From Mycolicibacterium cosmeticum (GTDB lineage: Bacteria > Actinomycetota > Actinomycetes > Mycobacteriales > Mycobacteriaceae), in contig JACPVS010000017.1 of the NCBI GenBank assembly GCA_016197365.1, positions 186,001-250,000 on the forward strand: 64,000 nucleotides of DNA. The letters are read 5' to 3'. Position numbers and translations under genes: made by a program. Positions 24,158 through 32,341 of this stretch are shown piece by piece. Below the pieces are notes generated by a model, which was not told where the DNA came from, did not search any database, and saw nothing but the letters and a program-made list of their open reading frames with translations. Within the stretch, counting starts at the first letter, position 1, and every line of letters begins with the position of its first letter.

Positions 24158-25009
24158 CTACTCCTTAGTGTGCGGTACTCCGAGGCCGTCGGCCAGGCGA
24201 TCCAGTGCCACCCGCGCCAACGGAAGATCCACTCCCACAACCTCACCCAGCCCGAGGGCCAGCGTCAGGTCCTTCTCGGCCAGACCGCGGGTGTGGACGA
24301 ACATGTCATAGATCCAGTGATCGGGCGCCAGCTGCGCGGTGTCGTCGCGCACCATGATGGCGCCCGGCCCGCCGCTCTGCGCGTCGCTGTGACGCACCAC
24401 CCGGCCCAGCTTCTGCAGGTCGATTCCGGAGGCCTCGGCCAACTTCTGCGCCTCACACGCGGCCGCGAACCCGATGAAGGTCAGCATGTTGCGAGCCAGC
24501 TTCATCCGGGTGCCCGCGCCGGGATCACCGGCGCGCACCACCATGGACGCCCACTTCTTGAACACCGGCTTGACCAACTCATAGGCCTCGTCGCCGGCCC
24601 CGACCATGACGGCCAACTCGCCCTTGTCGGCGGCACCCGCCCCGCCGCTGACGGGCGCGTCGACCACGTGAATGCCCTTGGGCGCCAGCGCGTCGGCGAG
24701 TTCGGCCGCCGTGTCCGGCTCGATCGTCGAGTGGATCGCGATGACGGTGCCGGGCGCGGCATGCTCACCCAACTGGCCGACCACGTCGCGCACCTGTGCG
24801 TCGTTGAGCACGGTGACGCTGATGACGTCGGCTTTCGCGACGTCGGCGACGCTGTCCGCCACGGTCGCACCCAACTCGACGAGCGGCGTCATGGCCTCGG
24901 TGCGGACGTCGTACACGATCAACCCGCCCGGCCAATCGGCCAGGCGCTTGGCCATCGGCGCGCCCTGGTTACCCAGGCCGATGTAACCGAGCTTCAGATC
25001 AGAACTCAT
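24158..25009 (-). CDS. NAD-binding 3-hydroxyisobutyrate-dehydrogenase-family enzyme (Rv0770 type)
   Basis: A 283-residue beta-hydroxyacid dehydrogenase. The Rossmann motif is LGYIGLGNQGAPMAKRLADW. The substrate-binding DAPVSGGAGAADKG and the catalytic Lys region GTRMKLARNML follow in the usual order. The substrate is unknown. The ATG at 25009 overlaps the stop of the SDR gene (ATGA at 25006-25009). Order and direction match Rv0768-Rv0771, implying a conserved operon for oxidation of alcohol or aldehyde intermediates. Confidence 0.9.
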   Translation of the reverse strand: MSSDLKLGYIGLGNQGAPMAKRLADWPGGLIVYDVRTEAMTPLVELGATVADSVADVAKADVISVTVLNDAQVRDVVGQLGEHAAPGTVIAIHSTIEPDTAAELADALAPKGIHVVDAPVSGGAGAADKGELAVMVGAGDEAYELVKPVFKKWASMVVRAGDPGAGTRMKLARNMLTFIGFAAACEAQKLAEASGIDLQKLGRVVRHSDAQSGGPGAIMVRDDTAQLAPDHWIYDMFVHTRGLAEKDLTLALGLGEVVGVDLPLARVALDRLADGLGVPHTKE

Positions 25010-25767
25010 GAGCGGATGATCTGTCCGCCGTCGACGTTGAAGATCTGCCCGGTGATCCACTTGGCCTGATCCGACAGCAGGAACAGACACATTCCGACAA
25101 GGTCCTCGGGCTGCCCCATCCGCGACAGCGGGATGCCCTTGACGATGTCGGCGACCATCTCCTGCGGGGTGGTGGTGCGGTTGGCCTCGGTGTCGATGGG
25201 GCCCGGTGCGATCGCGTTGATGCGGATGTTCTGCCCGCCCAGCTCACGGGACAGCTGCTGGGTCAGACCGTTTACGCCGACCTTGGCCAGACCGTAGAAG
25301 TTGGCGTACATCCAAGCGGCCGTGGAGGATTGGTTGACGATCGCGCCGCCTCCGCGCTTGGCCATCTTCTTGTAGACCGCGCGGGTGCACCACAGTGCGC
25401 CGTCGAGGTTCACGCTCATGAACTTCTTGTAGTAATCGGGGTCGACCGTGACCAGGAAGTCCAGCTTCATGCCGCCGAAGATCGCGGCATTGTTCACCAG
25501 GTAGTCGATGGCACCGAACTCGGACAGCGTCGTCGCGGCCATCTCTTTGGCCGACTCCGGGTCGGAGACGTCCACCCGCACGGCCAGTGCGTTGCCGCCC
25601 TCACCCTTGATGCCGTCGGCAACCTTCTGCGCGCCTTCGAGATTGATATCGGCCACGACGACGGCCGCGCCCTCACGGGCCAGCGCTTCGGCGTAGGCCT
25701 GGCCGATGCCACCGCCGGCACCGGTGACGATGCCGACCTTGTCCTTGAATTCCGCGTACTGCCCCAT
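25006..25767 (-). CDS. SDR-family oxidoreductase (Rv0769 type)
   Basis: A 253-residue classical short-chain dehydrogenase. TGAGGGIGQA is the cofactor motif, VNNAA the structural motif, and S in NQSSTAAW with Y-G-L-A-K form the catalytic Ser-Tyr-Lys. Acidic residues after the second strand (VVVADINLE) suggest NAD(H) use. AAGGAGA stands before the ATG at 25767. It lies between the aldehyde dehydrogenase and the hydroxyacid dehydrogenase in one operon. Confidence 0.92.
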   Translation of the reverse strand: MGQYAEFKDKVGIVTGAGGGIGQAYAEALAREGAAVVVADINLEGAQKVADGIKGEGGNALAVRVDVSDPESAKEMAATTLSEFGAIDYLVNNAAIFGGMKLDFLVTVDPDYYKKFMSVNLDGALWCTRAVYKKMAKRGGGAIVNQSSTAAWMYANFYGLAKVGVNGLTQQLSRELGGQNIRINAIAPGPIDTEANRTTTPQEMVADIVKGIPLSRMGQPEDLVGMCLFLLSDQAKWITGQIFNVDGGQIIRS

Positions 25768-25780
25768 CGTTGATATCTCC

Positions 25781-27250
25781 TTAATTGGCCAGGGTGGCAA
25801 TGAGTTTGGTCTCCAGATATTCCTCGAAGCCGGCCACGCCCATCTCGCGGCCGACACCAGACTGCTTGTAGCCGCCGAACGGTGCATCAGCCGAGTACCA
25901 GATGCCGCCGTTGACGTTGACGGTGCCGACCCGCAGCCGTGAGGCCACCGCCTGGGCACGGGCGTCGTCGCCGGAGAACACGGTGCCCGACAGGCCGTAG
26001 GGCGAATCGTTGGCGATGCGGACCGCGTCGTCGTCACCGTCGTGGGCGATGACCGTCAGCACCGGACCGAAGATCTCCTCGCGGGACACCTTGGCCGAGT
26101 TATCCAGTCCGGCAATGACGGTCGGTTCGATGAAGAAGCCGGTGTCCTGGTCGGCCGGCCGGCCACCACCGCAGGCGAAGCGGCCGCCCTCGGCGATCGC
26201 CGAGTCCAGGTAATCCTGGATGCGGTCGCGCTGGCGGGCCGAGATCACCGGGCCGCAGATGGTGCGCTTGCTGTTCGGATCCCCGGGCTTGATGCCACCG
26301 AGGGTGGCTGCCGCAGCTTCGACCGCGTCGTCGTACTTCGCGCGGGGCACCACCAGGCGGGTGGTGATGGCGCAGCCCTGCCCGGCGTGCATGGCGACGG
26401 TGAACGCCGCCATGGCGCACGCCCCGTTCAGGTCCGCGTCGTCGAGCACCAGGAAGGCGGACTTACCGCCGAGTTCCAGGAACACCTTCTTGATGGTCAC
26501 CGCGGAATCGGTCATCACGGCCCGGCCGGTGTTGGTGGAGCCGGTGAACGACACCATGTCCACCCGCGGATCTTTGGACAGCAAAGCGCCGACGCCGTGG
26601 TCATCGGAGGTGATGATATTGATGACGCCTGCCGGAAAGTCCGTGTGCTCGGCGATGATCTCACCGAGTACCGCTGCGGCCCAAGGGGTGTCGGGCGCAG
26701 GCTTGAGGATCAAGGTGTTGCCTGCAGCCAGCGCCGGGCCCACCTTGGCCAGGTTGATCTGATGCGGGAAGTTCCACGGCGTGATCGCGCCGACGACACC
26801 GACAGCCTCGCGGGCGACGGTCCGGTTGGTCGGAATGCCCTGCGGTGTCGCGTATCCCAGGTCGCTGCGCCACTGGTAGTTCTCGGCGGTGTCGGCCGAG
26901 AACGCCAGATCATCGACCGGGCCTTCCAGTTGGGCGCCCGACGTCAGCATCCGCGGCGCACCCACCTCGGAGATCGTCAGTTCCCGCAGGTCCTCGATAT
27001 TCGCCTGAAGTGCCTCGCGCAGCTGACGCAGGCAACGCACCCGCAATTCGGTGTTGGTCGACCAGTCGGTGTCGTCGAACGCCGTCCGGGCCGCGCCGAT
27101 CGCGGCTGACATGTCCGCTTCGTCGGCATCGGCCGCCACGCCGAGAACTTCCTCGGTCGCGGGATTGACGGTCTCGAACGTGCCATCACCTCCGGTGACG
27201 AGCTTGCCGTCGATGAGCAATCTGCTCTCACGGTCGGCGATCAGCGCCAT
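25781..27250 (-). CDS. aldA: aldehyde dehydrogenase (Rv0768/AldA type)
   Basis: A 489-residue NAD(P)-dependent aldehyde dehydrogenase that makes carboxylic acids. The catalytic Cys is in AMHAGQGCAITTR, the general-base Glu in FLELGGKSA, and the cofactor region is ITPWNFPHQINLAKVGPALAAGN with FTGSTNTGRAV. A GGGGAG site precedes the ATG at 27250. It is first in a minus-strand operon and divergent from a TetR gene. A GGACA-N2-TGTCC palindrome lies 48 bp upstream and would place it under that regulator. Confidence 0.94.
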   Translation of the reverse strand: MALIADRESRLLIDGKLVTGGDGTFETVNPATEEVLGVAADADEADMSAAIGAARTAFDDTDWSTNTELRVRCLRQLREALQANIEDLRELTISEVGAPRMLTSGAQLEGPVDDLAFSADTAENYQWRSDLGYATPQGIPTNRTVAREAVGVVGAITPWNFPHQINLAKVGPALAAGNTLILKPAPDTPWAAAVLGEIIAEHTDFPAGVINIITSDDHGVGALLSKDPRVDMVSFTGSTNTGRAVMTDSAVTIKKVFLELGGKSAFLVLDDADLNGACAMAAFTVAMHAGQGCAITTRLVVPRAKYDDAVEAAAATLGGIKPGDPNSKRTICGPVISARQRDRIQDYLDSAIAEGGRFACGGGRPADQDTGFFIEPTVIAGLDNSAKVSREEIFGPVLTVIAHDGDDDAVRIANDSPYGLSGTVFSGDDARAQAVASRLRVGTVNVNGGIWYSADAPFGGYKQSGVGREMGVAGFEEYLETKLIATLAN

Positions 27251-27297
27251 CCACACTCCCCTTACATCCTCGGGTCTTTCAGGTCGGATCCGTTCCT

Positions 27298-27309
27298 GGA
27301 CAACTGTCC
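27298..27309. promoter_or_regulatory. operator-like palindrome GGACA-AC-TGTCC
   Basis: A perfect 5-bp inverted repeat with a 2-bp spacer lies 48 bp upstream of the aldA start. The same motif occurs at the TetR start codon (27444-27457), which supports a shared operator for the divergent genes. Confidence 0.5.
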
Positions 27310-27438
27310 GGCGGCATTCATCCGAACGATAGCCGCAGGCAAGTCTCAGTGGCAAGACCGGATTGTGCCGGCATCGCCAATAGTGCTCATGTGCTGCATC
27401 TTTGCTCCAACAACTTGCTTCATGAGCCCAGTGTCGGA

Positions 27439-27457
27439 TAACTTGGACATGTGTCCA
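27439..27457. promoter_or_regulatory. TetR promoter -10 and overlapping operator
   Basis: TAACTT (27439-27444) is a TANNNT element 6 nt before the GTG at 27451, giving a leaderless message. TGGACA-TG-TGTCCA (27444-27457) is a palindrome that covers the predicted transcription start and the first codons. A repressor bound here would shut off its own gene. Confidence 0.5.
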
Positions 27458-28050
27458 GCGATGCCGTGGCAGCCGTCACAAGTGAGGCCGGGGAGACGCC
27501 GCGCAACCGCCGTCAGGAAGAGACCTTCCGCAAGGTCCTGACCGCGGGCATGGAAATGCTGCGTGAGACGTCGTACTCGGACCTGACCGTGCGCGCGGTT
27601 GCCGCCCGCGCCAAGGTCGCCCCGGCCACCGCCTATACCTACTTCTCGTCGAAGAACCATCTGATTGCCGAGGTCTACCTGGACCTGGTGAAGCAGGTGC
27701 CGTACTTCACCGACGTCAACGACTCGATGACCAGTCGCGTCGACAAAGCCGTCCGCGCCCTGACACTGGTGGTCGCCGACGAACCCGAGGTCGCCGCCGC
27801 CTGCACCACCGCCCTGCTCGGCGGTGGGAGCGACCCGGCGGTCCGCGCGGTCCGCGACCGCATCGGCGCCGAGATCCACAAGCGCATCCGTTCGGCAGTC
27901 GGCCCCGATACCGATCCCCGCATCATCTCAGCCCTGGAGATGACATTTTTCGGGGCGCTGGTCAATGCCGGCAGCGGCGCGTTCACCTACCACCAGATCG
28001 CCGATCGACTCACGTACTCGGTCGGCCTGCTCCTCGGAGAGGACAATTAG
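27451..28050 (+). CDS. TetR-family regulator of the CYP123/aldA divergon
   Basis: A 199-residue TetR protein corresponding to Rv0767c. The DNA-binding part is VRAVAARAKVAPATAYTYFSS. The rest is a helical ligand domain. The GTG start has a -10 element 6 nt upstream and no ribosome-binding site, so it is likely leaderless. It lies between the aldA operon (divergent) and cyp123 (same direction, 22 bp away). Two copies of TGGACA-N2-TGTCC in the 200-bp divergent region are its probable operators. Confidence 0.88.
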   Translation: MSSDAVAAVTSEAGETPRNRRQEETFRKVLTAGMEMLRETSYSDLTVRAVAARAKVAPATAYTYFSSKNHLIAEVYLDLVKQVPYFTDVNDSMTSRVDKAVRALTLVVADEPEVAAACTTALLGGGSDPAVRAVRDRIGAEIHKRIRSAVGPDTDPRIISALEMTFFGALVNAGSGAFTYHQIADRLTYSVGLLLGEDN

Positions 28051-28072
28051 ACATGAGCCTCGGAGAGCACCG

Positions 28073-29275
28073 ATGAGCCTTCATACCGTCGAGCCGGTAT
28101 TCGATCCGTACGACTACGACTTCCACGAAGATCCGTATCCGTACTACAAGCGACTGCGCGACGAGGCCCCGCTGTACCGCAACGACGACCTGAACTTCTG
28201 GGCGCTGTCCCGGCACAAGGACGTGGTGGCGGGTTTCCGTAACAGCGTCACGCTGTCCAACAAGCACGGTGTCTCGCTGGACCCGATCTCACGCAACGAT
28301 GAAGCCCACCGGGTGATGTCGTTCCTGGCCCTCGATGATCCGGGTCACCTGCGGCTGCGCACCCTGGTGTCCAAGGGCTTCACGCCGCGTCGCATCCGCG
28401 AACTGGAGGGACGGGTCACCGAGATCGCCCACCAGCATCTGGATATCGCCCTGCAGGGCAACAGTTTCGACTACGTCGACGACTTCGCGGGCAAGCTGCC
28501 GATGGATGTCATCTCCGAACTCATGGGTGTGCCGGACGAAGACCGGGTGCGCATCCGGGCCCTCGCCGACGCCGTCATGCACCGTGAGGACGGGGTGGCC
28601 GACGTGCCCGATTCGGCCATCGCCGCATCCGGCGAGCTGCTGGTGTACTACGCCGACATGGTCAAGCAGCGCAGGAAGAACCTGACCGACGACCTGACCT
28701 CCGCGCTGGTGGAAGCCGAGATCGACGGCGACCGACTCACCGACGACGAAATCATGGCGTTCCTGTTCCTGATGGTCGTCGCGGGCAACGAGACCACCAC
28801 GAAACTGCTTGCCAACGCCGCATATTGGGGCTACAAGAATCCCGACCAACTGGCTCCGGTGTTCGACAACCACGACCTGGTGGTGCCCTGGGTCGAGGAG
28901 ACGCTGCGCTATGACGCCTCCAGCCAGATCTTGGCGCGGCTGGTCACCGAGGACCAGACGTACTACGACACCACCGTGCCCGCGGGTGACGTGCTGGTGC
29001 TGTTGATCGGCTCGGCCAATCGCGACGAGCGGGTCTTCGAGGATCCCGACGAGTACCGGATCGACCGCGAGATCGGTCCGAAGCTCACGAGTTTCGGCAG
29101 TGGCGCCCACTTCTGCCTCGGTGCGCATCTGGCGCGGATGGAGGCCAGGGTGGCACTGACCGAGTTGTTCAAGCGAATCCGTGGATACGAGGTGGACGAG
29201 GCCAACGCTGTCCGCGTGCACTCCAGTAGCGTCCGCGGATTCGCTCATCTTCCGATAACCGTCCAGCAACGCTGA
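28073..29275 (+). CDS. cyp123: cytochrome P450 CYP123
   Basis: A 400-residue P450, nearly collinear with M. tuberculosis CYP123 (Rv0766c): FDPYDYDFHEDPYPYYKRLR, FTPRRIRELEG, the I-helix FLMVVAGNETTTKLLAN and the heme loop FGSGAHFCLGAHLARME (Cys348). The substrate is unknown. The ATG at 28073 overlaps the TGA of a 7-codon reading frame (MSLGEHR, 28053-28076), which may couple translation. Downstream SDR, CYP51 and ferredoxin genes follow in the same direction with short gaps, so they probably form one operon and share the ferredoxin. Confidence 0.95.
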   Translation: MSLHTVEPVFDPYDYDFHEDPYPYYKRLRDEAPLYRNDDLNFWALSRHKDVVAGFRNSVTLSNKHGVSLDPISRNDEAHRVMSFLALDDPGHLRLRTLVSKGFTPRRIRELEGRVTEIAHQHLDIALQGNSFDYVDDFAGKLPMDVISELMGVPDEDRVRIRALADAVMHREDGVADVPDSAIAASGELLVYYADMVKQRRKNLTDDLTSALVEAEIDGDRLTDDEIMAFLFLMVVAGNETTTKLLANAAYWGYKNPDQLAPVFDNHDLVVPWVEETLRYDASSQILARLVTEDQTYYDTTVPAGDVLVLLIGSANRDERVFEDPDEYRIDREIGPKLTSFGSGAHFCLGAHLARMEARVALTELFKRIRGYEVDEANAVRVHSSSVRGFAHLPITVQQR

Positions 29276-29298
29276 AAGGCCTGAAAGGTTTCTCAAGC

Positions 29299-30126
29299 AT
29301 GCCTCGTTTTGCTCCCCTCCCCGACCGGCGTCCCGCACTGGTCGCCGGCGCCTCCTCCGGAATCGGTGAAGCCACCGCGATCAAGCTCGCCGCCAACGGA
29401 TTTCCCGTCGCACTCGGCGCGCGCCGGGTGGAGAAGCTCCAGGAGATCGTCGAGAAGATCCGCGCCGACGGCGGCGAGGCCATCGCGGTCCACCTGGACG
29501 TCACCGATCCCGATTCCGTGAAGGCCGCCGTCGAGCAGGCCACCGCCGAACTCGGCGAGATCGAGGTCCTGGTCGCCGGTGCCGGCGACACGTATTTCGG
29601 CAAGCTCGACGCGATCAGCACCGACGAGTTCGATTCCCAGGTCCAGATCCATCTGGTCGGTGCCTACCGGGTGGCCGCCGCGGTGCTGCCGGGCATGCTC
29701 GAACGGCAACGCGGTGACCTGATCTTCGTGGGATCCGATGTGTCGCTTCGGCCGCGGCCGCACATGGGCGCGTACGGCGCGGCGAAGGCCGCCCTGGTGT
29801 CGATGGTGACGAACTATCAGATGGAACTGGAAGGCACCGGCGTGCGCGCCTCGATCGTGCATCCCGGCCCCACCAAGACCTCGATGGGCTGGAGCCTGCC
29901 CGCCGAGTTGATCGGCCCCGCGCTCGAGGACTGGGCCAAGTGGGGTCAGGCGCGCCATGACTACTTCATGCGGGCCTCCGACCTCGCACGCGCCATCACG
30001 TTCGTGGCGGAGACTCCGCGCGGCAGCTACGTCGCGACCATGGAACTGCAGCCCGAGGCCCCGCTGGCCGATGTGAAAGACCGCCAGAAGCTCGCCCTGG
30101 GCGAGGAAGGGATGCCCGGACAATGA
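29299..30126 (+). CDS. SDR-family oxidoreductase (Rv0765c type)
   Basis: A 275-residue short-chain dehydrogenase. VAGASSGIGEATAIKLAANG is the cofactor motif with a basic residue following (GARRVEKLQ), favouring NADP(H). The Ser in FVGSDVSLRPRP and Y-G-A-A-K complete the active site. It sits between two P450 genes and overlaps the CYP51 start by 4 bp (ATGA at 30123-30126). By position it could act on an alcohol made by CYP123 or a sterol intermediate, but this is inference. Confidence 0.92.
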   Translation: MPRFAPLPDRRPALVAGASSGIGEATAIKLAANGFPVALGARRVEKLQEIVEKIRADGGEAIAVHLDVTDPDSVKAAVEQATAELGEIEVLVAGAGDTYFGKLDAISTDEFDSQVQIHLVGAYRVAAAVLPGMLERQRGDLIFVGSDVSLRPRPHMGAYGAAKAALVSMVTNYQMELEGTGVRASIVHPGPTKTSMGWSLPAELIGPALEDWAKWGQARHDYFMRASDLARAITFVAETPRGSYVATMELQPEAPLADVKDRQKLALGEEGMPGQ

Positions 30127-31484
30127 TGAGCAATCTCAAAGAGGTACAGCGCGTCTCCGGTGGGGAAGGCGAAGAGCACGGCCACCTCGAGGAGTTCCGC
30201 ACCGACCCGATCGGGTTGATGCAGCGGATCCGCGACGAATGCGGTGACGCCGGCTGGTTCCAGCTGGCCGACAAGCAGGTGGTGCTGCTGTCCGGCTCGG
30301 AAGCCAACGAGTTCTTCTTCCGCTCCAATGACAGCGAACTCAACCAGGCCGAGGCGTATCCGTTCATGACGCCGATCTTCGGCGAGGGTGTGGTGTTCGA
30401 CGCCGACCCCGAGCGCCGGGCCGAGATGCTGCACAACACCGCCCTGCGCGGCGAGCAGATGAAGGGCCACGCGGCCACCATCGAGAACGAGGTCAAGAAG
30501 ATCATCGCCGGCTGGGGCGACGAAGGCGAGATCGAACTTCTCGACTTCTTCTCCGAGCTGACCATCTACACCTCGACGGCGTGCCTCATCGGGCTGAAGT
30601 TCCGCGAGCAGCTCGACCGCCGCTTCGCCGAGTACTACCACCAGCTGGAGCGCGGTACCGATCCGCTGTGCTACGTCGACCCGTACCTCGACATCGAGAG
30701 CTTCCGCATCCGCGACGAGTCGCGCGTCAAACTCGTCGCGCTCGTCCAGGAGATCATGGACGGCCGGATCGCCGACCCGCCCAAGGGCAAAGAGGACCGC
30801 GACCTGCTCGACGTCCTGGTCTCGATCAAGGACGAGGAGGGCAATCTGCGCTTCTCGGCCAACGAGGTCACCGGCATGTTCATCTCGCTGATGTTCGCCG
30901 GGCACCACACCAGCTCCGGCACGTCGTCGTGGACGCTGATCGAACTGCTGCGCAACCCCGACTTCTACGCCAAGGTGCAGTCCGAGCTCGACGAGCTCTA
31001 TTCCGATGGCCAGGAGGTGAGTTTCCATGCGCTGCGCCAGATCCCGAATCTGGACAATGCCCTGAAGGAGACGCTGCGCCTGCATCCGCCGCTGATCATC
31101 CTGATGCGGGTGGCCCAGGACGAGTTCGAGGTCGTCGGACACCCGATCCACAAGGGACAGATGGTGGCCGCCTCGCCCGCGATCTCCAACCGGATACCCG
31201 CGGACTTCCCCGACCCGGACGCGTTCGATCCCGACCGCTATGAGAAGCCACGCCAGGAAGATCTGATCAACCGCTGGACCTGGATCCCGTTCGGTGCGGG
31301 CAAGCACCGCTGCGTGGGTGCGGCGTTCGCGCAGATGCAGATCAAGGCGATCTTCTCGGTGCTGTTGCGCGAGTACGAGTTCGAGATGACGCAGCCGTCG
31401 GAGAGCTACCAGAACGACCACTCCAAGATGGTCGTGCAGCTGGCGCAGCCGGCCAAGGTCCGCTACCGCAAGCGCGTCAAGTAG
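30123..31484 (+). CDS. cyp51: cytochrome P450 CYP51, sterol 14-alpha-demethylase
   Basis: A 453-residue CYP51. The family marks are YxxF/L in the B' region (QAEAYPFMTPIFGEGVVFD), the I-helix LMFAGHHTSSGTSSWTL with the CYP51 His-Thr pair, ETLRLHPPL for ExxR, and the heme loop FGAGKHRCVGAAFAQMQ with Cys397. CYP51 removes the 14-alpha-methyl group of lanosterol-type sterols. Mycobacteria lack full sterol synthesis, so the natural substrate is unclear. The next gene is its probable [3Fe-4S] ferredoxin, as in the Rv0764c-Rv0763c pair. Confidence 0.97.
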   Translation: MMSNLKEVQRVSGGEGEEHGHLEEFRTDPIGLMQRIRDECGDAGWFQLADKQVVLLSGSEANEFFFRSNDSELNQAEAYPFMTPIFGEGVVFDADPERRAEMLHNTALRGEQMKGHAATIENEVKKIIAGWGDEGEIELLDFFSELTIYTSTACLIGLKFREQLDRRFAEYYHQLERGTDPLCYVDPYLDIESFRIRDESRVKLVALVQEIMDGRIADPPKGKEDRDLLDVLVSIKDEEGNLRFSANEVTGMFISLMFAGHHTSSGTSSWTLIELLRNPDFYAKVQSELDELYSDGQEVSFHALRQIPNLDNALKETLRLHPPLIILMRVAQDEFEVVGHPIHKGQMVAASPAISNRIPADFPDPDAFDPDRYEKPRQEDLINRWTWIPFGAGKHRCVGAAFAQMQIKAIFSVLLREYEFEMTQPSESYQNDHSKMVVQLAQPAKVRYRKRVK

Positions 31485-31491
31485 GCCCCCG

Positions 31492-31698
31492 ATGGGTTGC
31501 TACCGCATTGAACTCGACGAGGACCTGTGCCAGGGCCATGCCATGTGCGAGCTGGAGGCGCCCGACGTCTTCAAGGTGCCCAAGCGCGGCGTCGTCGAGA
31601 TCGTCGACGCGGAACCGCCCGACGAACTCCGCGAGGATGTCGAACGGGCTATCGACATGTGTCCCACCCGAGCACTATCCCTGATCGAAAAAGACTAG
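31492..31698 (+). CDS. [3Fe-4S] ferredoxin, CYP51 partner
   Basis: A 68-residue ferredoxin homologous to Rv0763c. Cluster ligands appear as CQGHAMC in the CxxHxxC form plus a later CP in DMCPTRAL. The His in place of the second Cys is typical of mycobacterial P450-associated [3Fe-4S] ferredoxins. It delivers electrons to CYP51 and possibly CYP123. The ATG follows the cyp51 stop after 7 bp. Confidence 0.95.
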   Translation: MGCYRIELDEDLCQGHAMCELEAPDVFKVPKRGVVEIVDAEPPDELREDVERAIDMCPTRALSLIEKD

Positions 31699-31710
31699 GA
31701 GACAGAGACA

Positions 31711-32250
31711 ATGGCGTCACGACAAGAACTCGAAGACTGGTCCGAGCGTTGGCTGAAGGCCAACCAGGACGCTGAGGCGGCCGGCGACTGGAAGCCACTG
31801 GCAGATTTCTACACCGAGGACGCGACCTACGGCTGGAACATCGGCCCCAAGGAAGACGTCATGTGCATCGGCCGGGACGAGATCCGCGATGTCGCGCTCG
31901 GGCTGGAGATGGAGGGCCTGGAGAACTGGGTCTACGAGTACCAGAAGGTGCTCATCGACGAGAAGCAGAACGAGATCGTCGGCTTCTGGAAGCAGATCGC
32001 CAAGAAGTCCGACGGCAGCACCTCCGAAATCTACGGCATCGGCGGCAGCTGGTTCCAGCTGAACGATGCTCTGCAGATCGAGTGGCAGCGCGACTTCTTC
32101 GACTTCGGCCACGTGCAGAAGGCCTTCATGGACCTGATCACCTCGGGTGATCTCACCCCGACCATGCAGAAGCGCATCGAGCGGTCCCTGGCGGGCGAAA
32201 AACTGCCCGGTTACTACCCCCTCGGCGAGGCTCCCCTACCCATTTGGTAA
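31711..32250 (+). CDS. conserved protein, NTF2/SnoaL-like (Rv0762c type)
   Basis: A 179-residue soluble protein. The N-terminus WSERWLKANQDAEAAGDWKP followed by ADFYTEDATYGWNIGP fits the cone-shaped NTF2/SnoaL fold. The position downstream of the ferredoxin corresponds to Rv0762c. A conserved C-terminal tail, LPGYYPLGEAPLPIW, ends the protein. No catalytic residues can be assigned with confidence. Probably last in the cyp123-cyp51 operon; the next gene has its own operators. Confidence 0.75.
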   Translation: MASRQELEDWSERWLKANQDAEAAGDWKPLADFYTEDATYGWNIGPKEDVMCIGRDEIRDVALGLEMEGLENWVYEYQKVLIDEKQNEIVGFWKQIAKKSDGSTSEIYGIGGSWFQLNDALQIEWQRDFFDFGHVQKAFMDLITSGDLTPTMQKRIERSLAGEKLPGYYPLGEAPLPIW

Positions 32251-32293
32251 ATCACCACCAAGCGGTTGCTTGGGGGCAGTGTGATGTGGCTAA

Positions 32294-32326
32294 CTAGAGC
32301 CTCTAGTCTTGAGCTAGAGGCTCTAG
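32294..32326. promoter_or_regulatory. two tandem CTAGAG-N-CTCTAG operators upstream of adhB
   Basis: CTAGAG-C-CTCTAG (32294-32306) and CTAGAG-G-CTCTAG (32314-32326) are both near-perfect palindromes spaced exactly 20 bp start to start, about two helical turns. Together with one flanking base they also form one 14-bp inverted repeat. They end 15 bp before the adhB ATG, so a repressor bound here could block that gene. Confidence 0.6.
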
Positions 32327-32341
32327 TCGAAAGCAGGAGAT

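Noticed and set aside
27441..27457. KstR site at the TetR start codon
   Set aside because: TGGACATGTGTCCA lacks the AAC-N2-GTT core of KstR operators; it fits a local TetR operator better.
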